DNA of 10,000 nucleotides. It comes from Theodoxus fluviatilis. Lineage: Eukaryota; Mollusca; Gastropoda; Cycloneritida; Neritidae. The position numbers and the translations under genes are program-made. The stretch spans positions 67,501-77,500 of the forward strand of contig JAWQFJ010028309.1 of the NCBI GenBank assembly GCA_034096865.1, in the 5' to 3' direction. Below the pieces are notes generated by a model that made no database searches, had not been told where the DNA came from, and saw only the letters and a program-made list of their open reading frames with translations. Below are positions 1 to 5,916 of the stretch, piece after piece. Every line of letters starts with the position of its first letter. Within the stretch, counting starts at the first letter, position 1.

Positions 1-593
1 CAAGCAAGCCTTCCATATGTTGTGCAATATCAACTTGCCAACAGAATTAAACTGGGCCAAGGCTGTAGAGGAGTGTTTATCAAGACTAGGCTGCAACTTT
101 GGATAAATTGGGGATGCTTAGACGAGAAAAGTTTCTTGAGGTCATTCCAACAAAGGTAAAATGATTGTTTTAAGCAGGAGTGGAATGTGAAAATCTGTAG
201 TAGCGAGCGATTTGCAGTATACAGGACTTTTAAAAATAAGCATGAAAGCGAATGTTATCTGAACACTTTAAAAATAAAGAAACTCAGAAATGTATTTATC
301 AGATTCAGATTAGGAATGAACGATTTGCGGATTAATGGAAGACACTATAGACGTAACGATGACGTTTTTGTCCATTTTGTACTGATAAAATAGAAAACGA
401 TGAACATTTTTTACTTGACTGTCCACAATACAATGTCCTGAGGGAAAAGTACATCGCGAAACACATCGGTTTTCATCGAGCGGGTTACACATATGCCTAC
501 TTGATAGGCGGACAAGGTGCGGAGAAAACCAGAGAGGTTGCAATGTACATCTGTTATGCGCAAGCATTAAGAAACCAGGTGTATAAGGAATAG
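1..593 (+). pseudogene. Decayed LINE ORF2 C-terminal end (copy A)
   Basis: This is the C-terminal end of a non-LTR retrotransposon ORF2 (downstream of the reverse transcriptase domain), entering the window already truncated. Three frames must be combined. About 2-103 reads KQAFHMLCNINLPTELNWAK onward; about 103-360 reads INWGCLDEKSFLRSF, then KQEW, SSERFAVYRTFK and RFRLGMNDLRINGRHYR; about 363-590 reads RFCPFCTDKIENDEHFLLDC and ends LRNQVYKE before TAG (591-593). The last part has a CCHC zinc-binding pattern, C-x2-C-x8-H-x4-C, with codons at 369, 378, 405 and 420. There is an in-frame TAA at 157-159 and frameshifts near 98-103 and 350-366, the latter next to a T run, so the copy is dead or the assembly has homopolymer errors. 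The order of motifs and the CCHC tail match LINE ORF2 ends I know from mollusc genomes. The exact clade is not resolved. Confidence 0.8.
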
Positions 594-883
594 GCACAGG
601 GGTATTGTAAATGATTTTTTTTTATCACCAGTGGCCAAAATCCGCCAGTTGTAATTTAAGTAACCATGTGAAAGTTCATGTACGGTAGAAGTGGGACAAA
701 GAGCTGATTGTACGTTTTAAATGTATGTAGTATGCAGGAGGCAACCTGCCTTTCATCCTTAAGAGGAAACGATAACTTGGAGCTGTACACATATAACTAT
801 TTAATATTTGCATGAGTGCCCTTATTATGCAACTAATCATAGTGCACATTGTGACAAATAATTTGAACTGAATTAGATTCTTA
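594..883 (+). mobile_element. 3' UTR of LINE copy A, proximal part
   Basis: Noncoding sequence follows the ORF2 stop at 591-593. It is AT-rich with no conserved reading frame. I assign it to the 3' UTR of LINE copy A because it runs directly from the stop codon. When the minus-strand insertion at 884-1326 and one copy of its target-site duplication are removed, it joins smoothly to 1341-1573, which ends in a poly(A) signal and an AATC tail. This join is an inference from the duplication, not from alignment to a full-length element. Confidence 0.55.
870..883. repeat. 14-bp target-site duplication, left copy
   Basis: GAATTAGATTCTTA here is repeated exactly at 1327-1340. The two copies bracket the minus-strand LINE. 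The bases just outside differ (T at 869 against A at 1326; A at 884 against T at 1341), so the duplication is 14 bp. This length is typical of target-primed reverse transcription. Confidence 0.9.
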
Positions 884-1326
884 ATAATAATAATAATACA
901 GACTATTTCTACGCACATACCTTCCCTAATAGGCAAGCTCATGGCGTTTACAATGAGAAAGTCTACATTCATACAAAGCATTCTAACACTCGCACACTGT
1001 ACAGTTGAAATAAAAGAAAAATTAAATACAATACAATTAATTAAGTAGCAGGCAATAAACAAAACACGAAACATAAAAGAGGCGCCTTGTGAAGCACTTC
1101 ACTGCTCGTCAGGAAAGACTGACCGGAACAGGTGTGTCTTGAGGGAGGTTTTGAACTGGGACATGGAATCAGAGTGACGGACAGGGAAAGGTAGGCTATT
1201 CCACGTTACAGGGCCGATGTAAGAAAAAGCTCGCTGTCCTTGTTTTTTTGTTGTTGCGACGGGGGACATTTAACGTTTTGGTGTCTGCAGTTGAACAGTT
1301 ATTTCTAGCGGGGGTGTAGACAGTGA
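884..1326 (-). mobile_element. 5'-truncated minus-strand LINE insertion
   Basis: A 443-bp LINE 3' end is inserted in inverse orientation to copy A. Read on the minus strand it has the end of ORF2 (1326 down to 1099), a 3' UTR of about 215 bp, and a tail of five ATT units (884-898). The end of the UTR contains GTAAACGCCATGAGCTTGCC and a nearby AGGGAAGG, resembling the GCGCTTTGAGCTTCCC-type ends of many molluscan CR1/RTE-like LINEs whose tail is (ATT)n. A perfect 14-bp duplication flanks it, defining both ends and proving that 5' truncation happened at insertion. An apparent minus-strand open frame at 676-1074 lies across this UTR and the neighbouring UTR, so it is not a gene. Confidence 0.88.
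1099..1326 (-). pseudogene. LINE ORF2 C-terminus inside the minus-strand insertion
   Basis: The reading frame starts at the truncation point with TVYTPARNNCSTADTKTLNV, PRRNNKKT (about 1324-1241). After a one-base shift in a seven-base A run (1243-1249 as T on plus) it continues QGQRAFSYIGPVTWNSLPFP, VRHSDSMS, QFKTSLKTHLFRSVFPDEQ and ends at TGA (1101-1099). GQRAFS..GP..WNSLP followed by .FK..LKTHLFR is the well-known extreme C-terminus of CR1/RTE-like LINE ORF2 proteins. The truncated copy lacks endonuclease and reverse transcriptase domains and cannot transpose. The single frameshift in a homopolymer could be decay or a base-calling error. Confidence 0.88.
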
Positions 1327-1340
1327 GAATTAGATTCTTA
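1327..1340. repeat. 14-bp target-site duplication, right copy
   Basis: Exact second copy of GAATTAGATTCTTA, matching 870-883 and abutting the truncated 5' end of the minus-strand LINE. Confidence 0.9.
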
Positions 1341-1573
1341 TACATCCGCAATGATGATACAGTTTTATGCTTCACCTAGGGACTTATAGCCAACGGCAAA
1401 TGTTTTAAGATCTGTTACATTAAGAATATTTTATTCATGTATGATCAACATAATAGCATCAAGTTTCAGCAATGTACATTAAACTATTTTTTCTTTTATC
1501 TGTACATAAATTGCATAGTACTAAGACGGGTCGTCGGCCGCAATAAAGCAATCAAATAATCAATCAATCAATC
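1341..1573 (+). mobile_element. 3' UTR end and AATC tail of LINE copy A
   Basis: Sequence resumes after the target-site duplication as AT-rich noncoding DNA. It then reaches GGGTCGTCGGCCGCAATAAA, with the poly(A) signal at 1542-1547, and ends in an imperfect (AATC)n tail (1551-1573). The same arrangement (GGCCGGTGGCC, AATAAA, AATC tail) ends LINE copy B at 2159-2188, supporting assignment to the same LINE clade. With 594-883 this would make a 3' UTR of about 520 bp. Confidence 0.7.
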
Positions 1574-1574
1574 A

Positions 1575-1595
1575 CTCTCTCTCTATCTCTATCTA

Positions 1596-1674
<79 letters not shown>
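1575..1674. repeat. Compound microsatellite (CT)n/(CTAT) then (CA)n
   Basis: CT repeats interrupted by CTAT units run from 1575 to 1640, followed by (CA)17 from 1641 to 1674. It begins directly after the AATC tail of LINE copy A and ends where the truncated LINE copy B begins. Confidence 0.97.
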
Positions 1675-1676
<2 letters not shown>

Positions 1677-1974
1677 CACTCTAAATGAATTACCTGGTAA
1701 CAAGCAATATATGCGCAGCCATAATATAGACCAACATTGCCTCCTTTGCGGTGAAACTGAGAATGAGAAACATTGTCTATTTTATTGTACTTTATATAAT
1801 TATCTACGCAATAAATACGTAACTAAATACATCAAATGTCCAGAAGCTGCTGATGCCACCTTTTTGATAGATGGACGTGGATACATGAAAACACGCAAGG
1901 TAGCAATGTATCTTTATTATGCCTTCCGATTAGGAGACCAATTTCTTGCTAGTTTAGAACAAGACCATGAATAA
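1675..1974 (+). pseudogene. LINE ORF2 C-terminal CCHC segment (copy B)
   Basis: The frame is open from the truncation point, reading TLNELPGNKQYMRSH, then a CCHC zinc-binding unit C-x2-C-x7-H-x4-C (C codons at 1738, 1747 and 1786, H at 1771), then LRNKYVTKYIK, GRGYMKTRKVAMYLYYAFRL and a stop TAA at 1972-1974. It is homologous to the end of copy A: CPFC..ENDEHFLLDC corresponds to CLLC..ENEKHCLFYC, and EVAMYICYA to KVAMYLYYA. An ATG at 1711 gives an 87-residue reading frame, but that is only a fragment of the LINE protein and not an independent gene. No internal stop or frameshift is seen, unlike copy A, so B may be younger. Confidence 0.85.
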
Positions 1975-2188
1975 TAATGTTATGATGAAAGAATGTACGT
2001 TTATACTATATTTATACTGTTTCTATTGTTTGTTTGTCACTCATATGTACTAGCCAATGTATTCACTTGAATTGTACGCCTTGTTTCAAATTGTGGTTCA
2101 AGTATACTGGCTCCTCAAAAGAAGCAAGTCATGTACATTTACGTACTGTTGTGATGGGCCGGTGGCCTGAACAATAAAATCAATTAAT
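1675..2188 (+). mobile_element. 5'-truncated LINE copy B
   Basis: A short LINE copy starts abruptly after (CA)n and contains the last 98 or so codons of ORF2, a 3' UTR of about 200 bp, a poly(A) signal AATAAA (2173-2178) and the start of an AATC tail. Upstream of the tail is GGGCCGGTGGCC, comparable to the end of copy A. Copy B is not a recent duplicate of A: their ORF2 ends share the layout but are clearly diverged in residues. Both ends of B adjoin compound CT/CA microsatellites, suggesting insertion into a pre-existing microsatellite. Confidence 0.82.
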
Positions 2189-2235
2189 CAATCAATCGCT
2201 CACTCCCCCCTCAATCAATCAATCAATCGCTCACT

Positions 2236-2281
<46 letters not shown>
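2179..2281. repeat. AATC tail, C run and (CT)n(CA)n microsatellite
   Basis: The LINE B tail holds (AATC)n followed by GCTCACTCCCCCC, and this block is repeated in tandem (about 2184-2210 and 2211-2246) with the second C run expanded to 11 (2236-2246). (CT)n follows from 2246 to 2272 and a short (CA)n to 2281. The tandem block is best explained by slippage or by a template jump during reverse transcription. Confidence 0.92.
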
Positions 2282-2391
2282 TCTTGTGGAGAATACTTTT
2301 TTTAAATGACAAACTTACAAATGTTCCTATCAAAAGCGCGCACTTTGCATCGTTATGATCGAAACCTTCCAAATCATAATAGGGTAATGTG

Positions 2392-2419
2392 GGGCGCGTT
2401 TGTTTGGCCCAAAATCTCG
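2392..2419 (+). repeat. 28-bp perfect inverted repeat, left arm
   Basis: This arm begins GGGCGCGTTTGTTTGG and ends AAAATCTCG. Its exact reverse complement is at 3096-3123, 676 bp away. The flanking bases include AATGT outside both arms (2386-2390 and 3124-3128), a possible short target duplication with one extra G on the left. This could be the terminal inverted repeats of a small non-autonomous DNA transposon, or two independent copies of a short repeat. The interior next to the arms does not obviously remain complementary. Confidence 0.85.
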
Positions 2420-2670
2420 AGAGAATCGCGAGGGCTACGCGTTTCCGACGTTCCTCGCTCATAAGGACGCACTCGCCGTGTTGGCGGGAGGTCGAGGGAG
2501 GTCCGGAGCTCCCTCGATCCCTCCTGCTGCAGTGACCCGGATGAGCCAAAATTGCGGAGACAGTGCGAGTTGGGTGTTTGGAGAGAACAGTGTTTGTAAT
2601 GTGCTTCTCAGGGTCCGAGAATGGAAAAGTCTACGTACCCGGACGTATTTGCTGTTCGAGTGTTCATTTG

Positions 2671-2678
2671 TATATATA
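2671..2678 (+). promoter_or_regulatory. Possible TATA-like element
   Basis: TATATATA followed by GAGG lies about 550 bp upstream of the putative splice acceptor at 3228-3229 of the glycoprotein exon. It is the only convincing TATA-like word in the region between the LINEs and the gene. AT-rich words occur by chance, and no initiator or transcription evidence is available, so this is a weak call. Confidence 0.18.
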
Positions 2679-2730
2679 GAGGAGTAGGTTTGTAGGGTAT
2701 TTCTGGTCAACATTTTGTATTGCTTGCAGT

Positions 2731-2797
2731 ATACTTACGCTCTATGAATGATGTCCCTTCATCAGATATACGTACGCTCTGTGAATTATGTCCCTTG
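2731..2797. repeat. Degenerate 37-bp tandem pair
   Basis: ATACTTACGCTCTATGAATG onward at 2731 is followed 37 bp later (2768) by ATACGTACGCTCTGTGAATT. Both are followed by ATGTCCCTT. The 30-base cores differ at three positions. Probably an old local duplication. Confidence 0.8.
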
Positions 2798-3095
2798 AAT
2801 TGATCGAAATGAATCGAGGCCTCATGTTTTCGACAAAATTGTCTACAGTTGAACACGGTTTGCTTTTTTGCGTTGAAAAAGTTCCCGTGCCATTTGATAT
2901 GCCACCATGGTGTGTTCTATGAAGTGAAAAACTGATGTGATGTCTGTATCGTCAGTTATTTCGTCTATCGACAACTTCTTCACCGACTCTGGCGCCAGGA
3001 CACAGCCATGTTCTTCCGCCTTGCGAGATGATTGGCAGTTTTTCTAGCTGTAGGAGCGTCTCACTCGGCCTCGACTACCCATTCAGGGAGAATAG

Positions 3096-3123
3096 CGAGA
3101 TTTTGGGCCAAACAAACGCGCCC
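3096..3123 (-). repeat. 28-bp perfect inverted repeat, right arm
   Basis: Exact reverse complement of 2392-2419. It lies 107 bp before the putative acceptor-defined exon start at 3230, so if it marks a transposon end, that element immediately abuts the gene's 5' region. It also lies inside the first 100 codons of the long frame that starts at 3028, one reason to doubt that those codons are protein. Confidence 0.85.
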
Positions 3124-3214
3124 AATGTCAGCGAAAGGAAACTATTCCCATGTTGTATCTTAGCTATTAAAAATAGCACATCATCAACATATCTTTCTAA
3201 AAAGTCATGTGGCA

Positions 3215-3229
3215 ATTTTATTTTTTCAG
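3215..3229 (+). promoter_or_regulatory. Probable 3' splice site
   Basis: A pyrimidine-rich stretch, AATTTTATTTTTTCAG, ends with AG at 3228-3229 and is followed by A. It fits the metazoan acceptor consensus well. Using it gives an exon starting at 3230 with 98 nt of 5' untranslated sequence before the ATG at 3328. Alternatively the exon could be a first exon with a start site nearby. Confidence 0.5.
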
Positions 3230-3327
3230 ATTTTTCCTGTTCTGACGAATCTCAACAGAAAGGGAAACAGCTCAACCTACGGCGAGAAAGGCATTACCTT
3301 GGGCTGACCTTGACCTACAAGCCAGAC

Positions 3328-4435
3328 ATGGCTCGCTTCTTGTGGTCAGTCGTCTGGGTTTCTCTCGTGACGATTCTGTGGTTGATGACGTCAGTTCCTG
3401 CTGCTCCAACGAGAGCAACACAAAACCGAGACAACTTTTCCAGTGACGTCAATACGACGGAATCATTGCTTACGTCAGCAGGCGCGGTTAAACATGACTC
3501 TTGGAATGAAACAGGCGAGACAAATACAGCAGTGGATGATGACGGCAGTGTGTTAGTGACGACACAGTCAAAGGTTGTGTCATCGACATCGGTAAACACA
3601 AACTCTTCTAACGTAAGAAACGTTACTCCTCTATACGAACCTACGCCCCCATCGAGGAGGAACGCGACTTTACTTTCTGTCTCCAAGCACCAGGTGGTCA
3701 CAAATGCAAACGACTCATCACCTGATGAGAGAGCTTCACATTCCAATAACTATGCATGGAGCGAGATTTACGCTAAGGCATTTGGCAGAGACAAAGATAA
3801 AACCTACGAGTCTGCGAGAAATTCCCCCCAAAAGCAGAGCCAAAGTGTTGCAAATTCACTGAATAGTTCGAACAATGCAACTTTATCCTACGACACTGAC
3901 GCAGCAGTGTTCTTAAACCGTTCTGGGGATAATTCAAACATTAGTGAAGTTTCCTCGGTTACCCAAGAAACTATCTCTGTACCGGCGAAGCAACCCTCAC
4001 AGAAGATTTCGAGTTCTGACAACTCAACAACTGCGGCGAACACGACAGAAGAAACTATTGCAATGAAAGCTGACGAGGGCGGTTTGGACTCGCAGCGCGT
4101 AGACCCCCGTGAAAGCACTGTTCAGGAAGAGACAGAGCTGAATCTCCGGGTCCTCGAGGCTGCAAAAAACGTCACCAATAACGTCACCCTGCACCAGGAA
4201 TCAAGCTTGAGTGATGTCATCAGTCCTTTGGGTGACGTCACTGGTCCAGTCAACGTCACTGCTGCGACGACAGGTTCGGACAACTCGACAGGATTGACGC
4301 CAGCCAACGTCACCACGGGTCGGTCTGTCCCGGGGGTTCCACGTACGGACCACCTGGGGATTTTGGTCAAGCACCTGACGGGCTTCGTGCACAACGTGTG
4401 GGTCAGCCAACCTTCGAGCAAGACACCAGGGCCAA
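3328..4435 (+). CDS. Secreted/surface mucin-like glycoprotein, first coding exon (partial)
   Basis: I do not recognise the gene. The frame is open from 2941 with an ATG at 3028, but I choose ATG 3328 (a G at -3 and a G at +4) because it begins a classic signal peptide: MARF, hydrophobic core at residues 8-20 (VVWVSLVTILWLM), likely cleavage near VPA-AP (about residues 23-26). The remaining roughly 343 residues contain no cysteine, are rich in Ser, Thr, Asn, Val and Asp, and hold about 18 N-x-S/T sequons, densest toward the C-terminal part (AKNVTNNVT, VNVTAATTGSDNSTG, ANVTT). There is no transmembrane segment or recognisable folded domain. This suggests an extended, heavily N- and probably O-glycosylated ectodomain of a secreted or membrane-anchored mucin-like protein. 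The frame would stop at TAG 4441-4443, but CCAA|GTAAGT at 4436 is a strong splice donor. The exon then ends in phase 1 and the C-terminus (anchor or folded domain) lies elsewhere. Opposite-strand frames here are shadows. Confidence 0.72.
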
Positions 4436-4441
4436 GTAAGT
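4436..4441 (+). promoter_or_regulatory. Probable 5' splice site (GTAAGT)
   Basis: CCAA|GTAAGT matches the donor consensus at all six intronic positions. The last T supplies the first base of the apparent stop codon TAGAAG, so the stop would be removed with the intron. The immediate change from codon-structured sequence to GT/GC repeats supports an exon-intron boundary. Confidence 0.65.
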
Positions 4442-4471
4442 AGAAGCGGCACTGACGTGAGTTTTTGGAAA

Positions 4472-4592
4472 CGTGTGTGTGTGTGTGTGCGCGCGCGCGC
4501 GCGAATGTGTGCATGCATGTGCGTATGTAAGCGCGCTCATGTGTGTGTGTGTGTGTGCATGCATTGGCGCACACACATGTGTGTGTGTTCGA
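4472..4592. repeat. Alternating (GT)n/(GC)n tract
   Basis: 4472-4503 is perfect alternating purine-pyrimidine, (GT) followed by about seven GC dinucleotides. It is continued by broken TG/CA sequence with GCATGCATG and a second (TG)n block to about 4592. It starts about 36 bp after the donor. Open frames through it on both strands (poly Cys-Val or Thr-His) are repeat artefacts. Confidence 0.93.
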
Positions 4593-5038
4593 CTGCATGT
4601 TTTGTCTCAGTGTCTAGATGTGCATGTATGAGTGCATTTGAAAGCCCCAATGTACTTTCGACGAGTCCGTTCTCATAGACGCACGCAGCAAGCTGATGGA
4701 TGCAAACTTGGAAAGTGTGGGCATTATGCGCCTGCGTGTAGTTGTGGTTCCGACTTTGTGCCTCAGTGTATGTTTATTGTGCGTACTTCTGCGTCATTGA
4801 GCTCACGAACATATAGGCTGAGTGCAACATCTGCTTCAGTTTGTGTACTTGCATGTACGAGAACATGCAATGACACTTGCTTGAAAAGGACTTCATCTCT
4901 ATTTGTGTCTGTTTGAACTGGTATGTTCAAATATTTGTTCTGTGTGAACGATTTCATTACAGGGTCTCCTACAGTTTTTGTTTGTTTGCTTGCTTTGAGG
5001 ATGCGCATGTAATTATAACCATACACATAATCTGAAGC
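4593..5038. other. Putative intron sequence, no gene seen
   Basis: Unique-looking intermediate-GC sequence between two GT tracts. Several AGs preceded by pyrimidines occur (for example at 4961-4962), and splicing there in phase would give only a 16-codon end. I see no domain, RNA gene or repeat family. Confidence 0.4.
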
Positions 5039-5039
<1 letters not shown>

Positions 5040-5076
<37 letters not shown>

Positions 5077-5237
5077 TGCGCTTATGTGTGTGCGAGTGTG
5101 TATGTGTGTGTGTGTGTGTGCATGCGTGCGTGCGTGCGTGCCTGTGTGTGCGTGTGTGTGGGTGGGTGTGTGTGTGCGTGCGCGCGTGTGTGTGTGTGTG
5201 TGCGTGTGTGGGTGCATGCGTGTGTATGTGTATGTGA
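5040..5237. repeat. 200-bp GT-rich alternating microsatellite
   Basis: (TG)n from 5040 with scattered TA, GC, GCGT and GGGT variants, including a (TGCG)n-like stretch at about 5122-5141, extending to 5237. Nearly all of it alternates purine and pyrimidine. All three plus frames are open only because TG/GC repeats lack stop codons. Confidence 0.95.
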
Positions 5238-5483
5238 AATATAATGTTGCTACTTTTTTACTTCCGAGAACACACAAGCACTTTACTCCATTTCCATAAT
5301 CTATGATGCAGGCGACGTAAAAACCCAAGAACGCACATGATGTTGTAACATCGTTTTTCAGCTACTCAGCGATAGACATCTGTGAAAATTGGAACTCGTA
5401 TGTCTGTAGATAGTTTCAGCATAGCCAGCACGACTCCGTGCTCGCGAAAGCTGTAGTGGTTTCATCAGCATTCAAAGACGGTC
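5238..5483. other. No feature recognised
   Basis: Intron-like unique sequence. Two acceptor-like sites (TTTTTCAG at 5361, GATGCAG at about 5311) lead, in the phase set by the upstream exon, to stop codons within 10 codons. Confidence 0.35.
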
Positions 5484-5521
5484 GGGCGGGGGGGTGGGGT
5501 GGAGGAGGGGGAGGGGGTGGG
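5484..5521 (+). other. G-quadruplex-prone G-rich tract
   Basis: Successive runs of three or more G (5484-5486, 5488-5494, 5496-5499 and further G4 to G5 runs to 5521) are separated by one to five bases. This satisfies the usual four-run quadruplex pattern on the plus strand. It is within the putative intron, on the same strand as the glycoprotein transcript. Confidence 0.75.
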
Positions 5522-5803
5522 ATTCGGCAGACAGCCATCCGCCCATGATGTCCACAGAGAAGACCCACTGGCGGAATGGAAGCCCATCTCGACCGCCTTG
5601 GCCTTATTCCAGAAGCGCCTTTTCATTCTCTGGTGGGCAGCACCGCCACCACCATTATCCATGAATGACCGAGCACTGGAAACAAATTATGGAGACTCCC
5701 GTCTCGGTGGCTCTGGGAAAAAACCCGACCCCATTTTTGTCGCTTGCTGGTTGCGGTCCTAAAGATTGATCTCTGTTATTTTTCCTTCGGGCGCTTTTCA
5801 CAG
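5522..5803. other. GC-richer stretch with overlapping open frames, no gene called
   Basis: Both strands carry short open frames (plus 5499-5762, minus 5465-5662), but the proteins are proline/glycine-biased beside the G-rich tract and show no motif. The composition is higher in GC than its surroundings, so an unrecognised repeat or exon is possible. I cannot support either. Confidence 0.3.
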
Positions 5804-5916
5804 GGCGAAAGACGAATCACCGTCACATGATTGATGTATTCGATATTCGGCTCGAAAACTGTTTACGAACTAATAGAAGGAAGCGCGATGTGGGAATGGA
5901 ATTTTCGCCTTTCTGA
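5804..5916 (+). CDS. Speculative terminal exon of the glycoprotein gene
   Basis: A pyrimidine-rich stretch, TTTTTCCTTCGGGCGCTTTTCACAG, ends at 5803 and is a good acceptor. Joined to the phase-1 donor at 4436, it would add a junction Arg and then 36 codons, including RLENCLRTNRRKRDVGMEF, before TGA at 5914-5916. A random 36-codon frame stays open fairly often, no poly(A) signal is evident close by, and other acceptors exist, so this is only the best of several weak candidates. Confidence 0.15.

Larger units (their letters stand above)
2282..3229. other. Gene-poor region upstream of glycoprotein exon
   Basis: About 950 bp with no recognised coding sequence. It contains the inverted repeat arms (2392-2419 and 3096-3123), a relatively GC-rich part at 2392-2540, a TATATATA stretch at 2671-2678, a degenerate 37-bp tandem pair (2731-2797) and a perfect-looking Kozak start with only a 6-codon frame (ATG 2907, stop 2925-2927). 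Open frames on both strands at 2271-2713 overlap each other and show no motifs. The region probably holds the promoter and 5' UTR of the gene at 3230, but that is inference from position. Confidence 0.5.

Noticed and set aside
310..597. 95-codon minus-strand open frame
   Set aside because: It lies opposite the LINE ORF2 end, whose CCHC motif and stop are clear on the plus strand; it is a shadow.
676..1074. 132-codon minus-strand open frame
   Set aside because: It spans the minus LINE's 3' UTR, ATT tail, the target-site duplication and the host LINE's UTR, so it cannot be one gene.
2271..2713. Overlapping open frames on both strands
   Set aside because: No motif, mutual overlap, one starts inside the CA repeat, and the inverted repeat arm crosses them.
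3028..3327. N-terminal 100 codons of the long plus frame
   Set aside because: They cross the inverted repeat arm and a strong splice acceptor, and the following ATG starts a clean signal peptide; more likely upstream noncoding sequence.
3315..4598. Minus-strand frames opposite the glycoprotein exon
   Set aside because: They are shadows of the plus-strand coding frame, and some run into the GT/CA repeats.
4457..5328. Cys-Val-rich and Thr-His-rich frames
   Set aside because: Products of GT/CA microsatellites that lack stop codons; not proteins.
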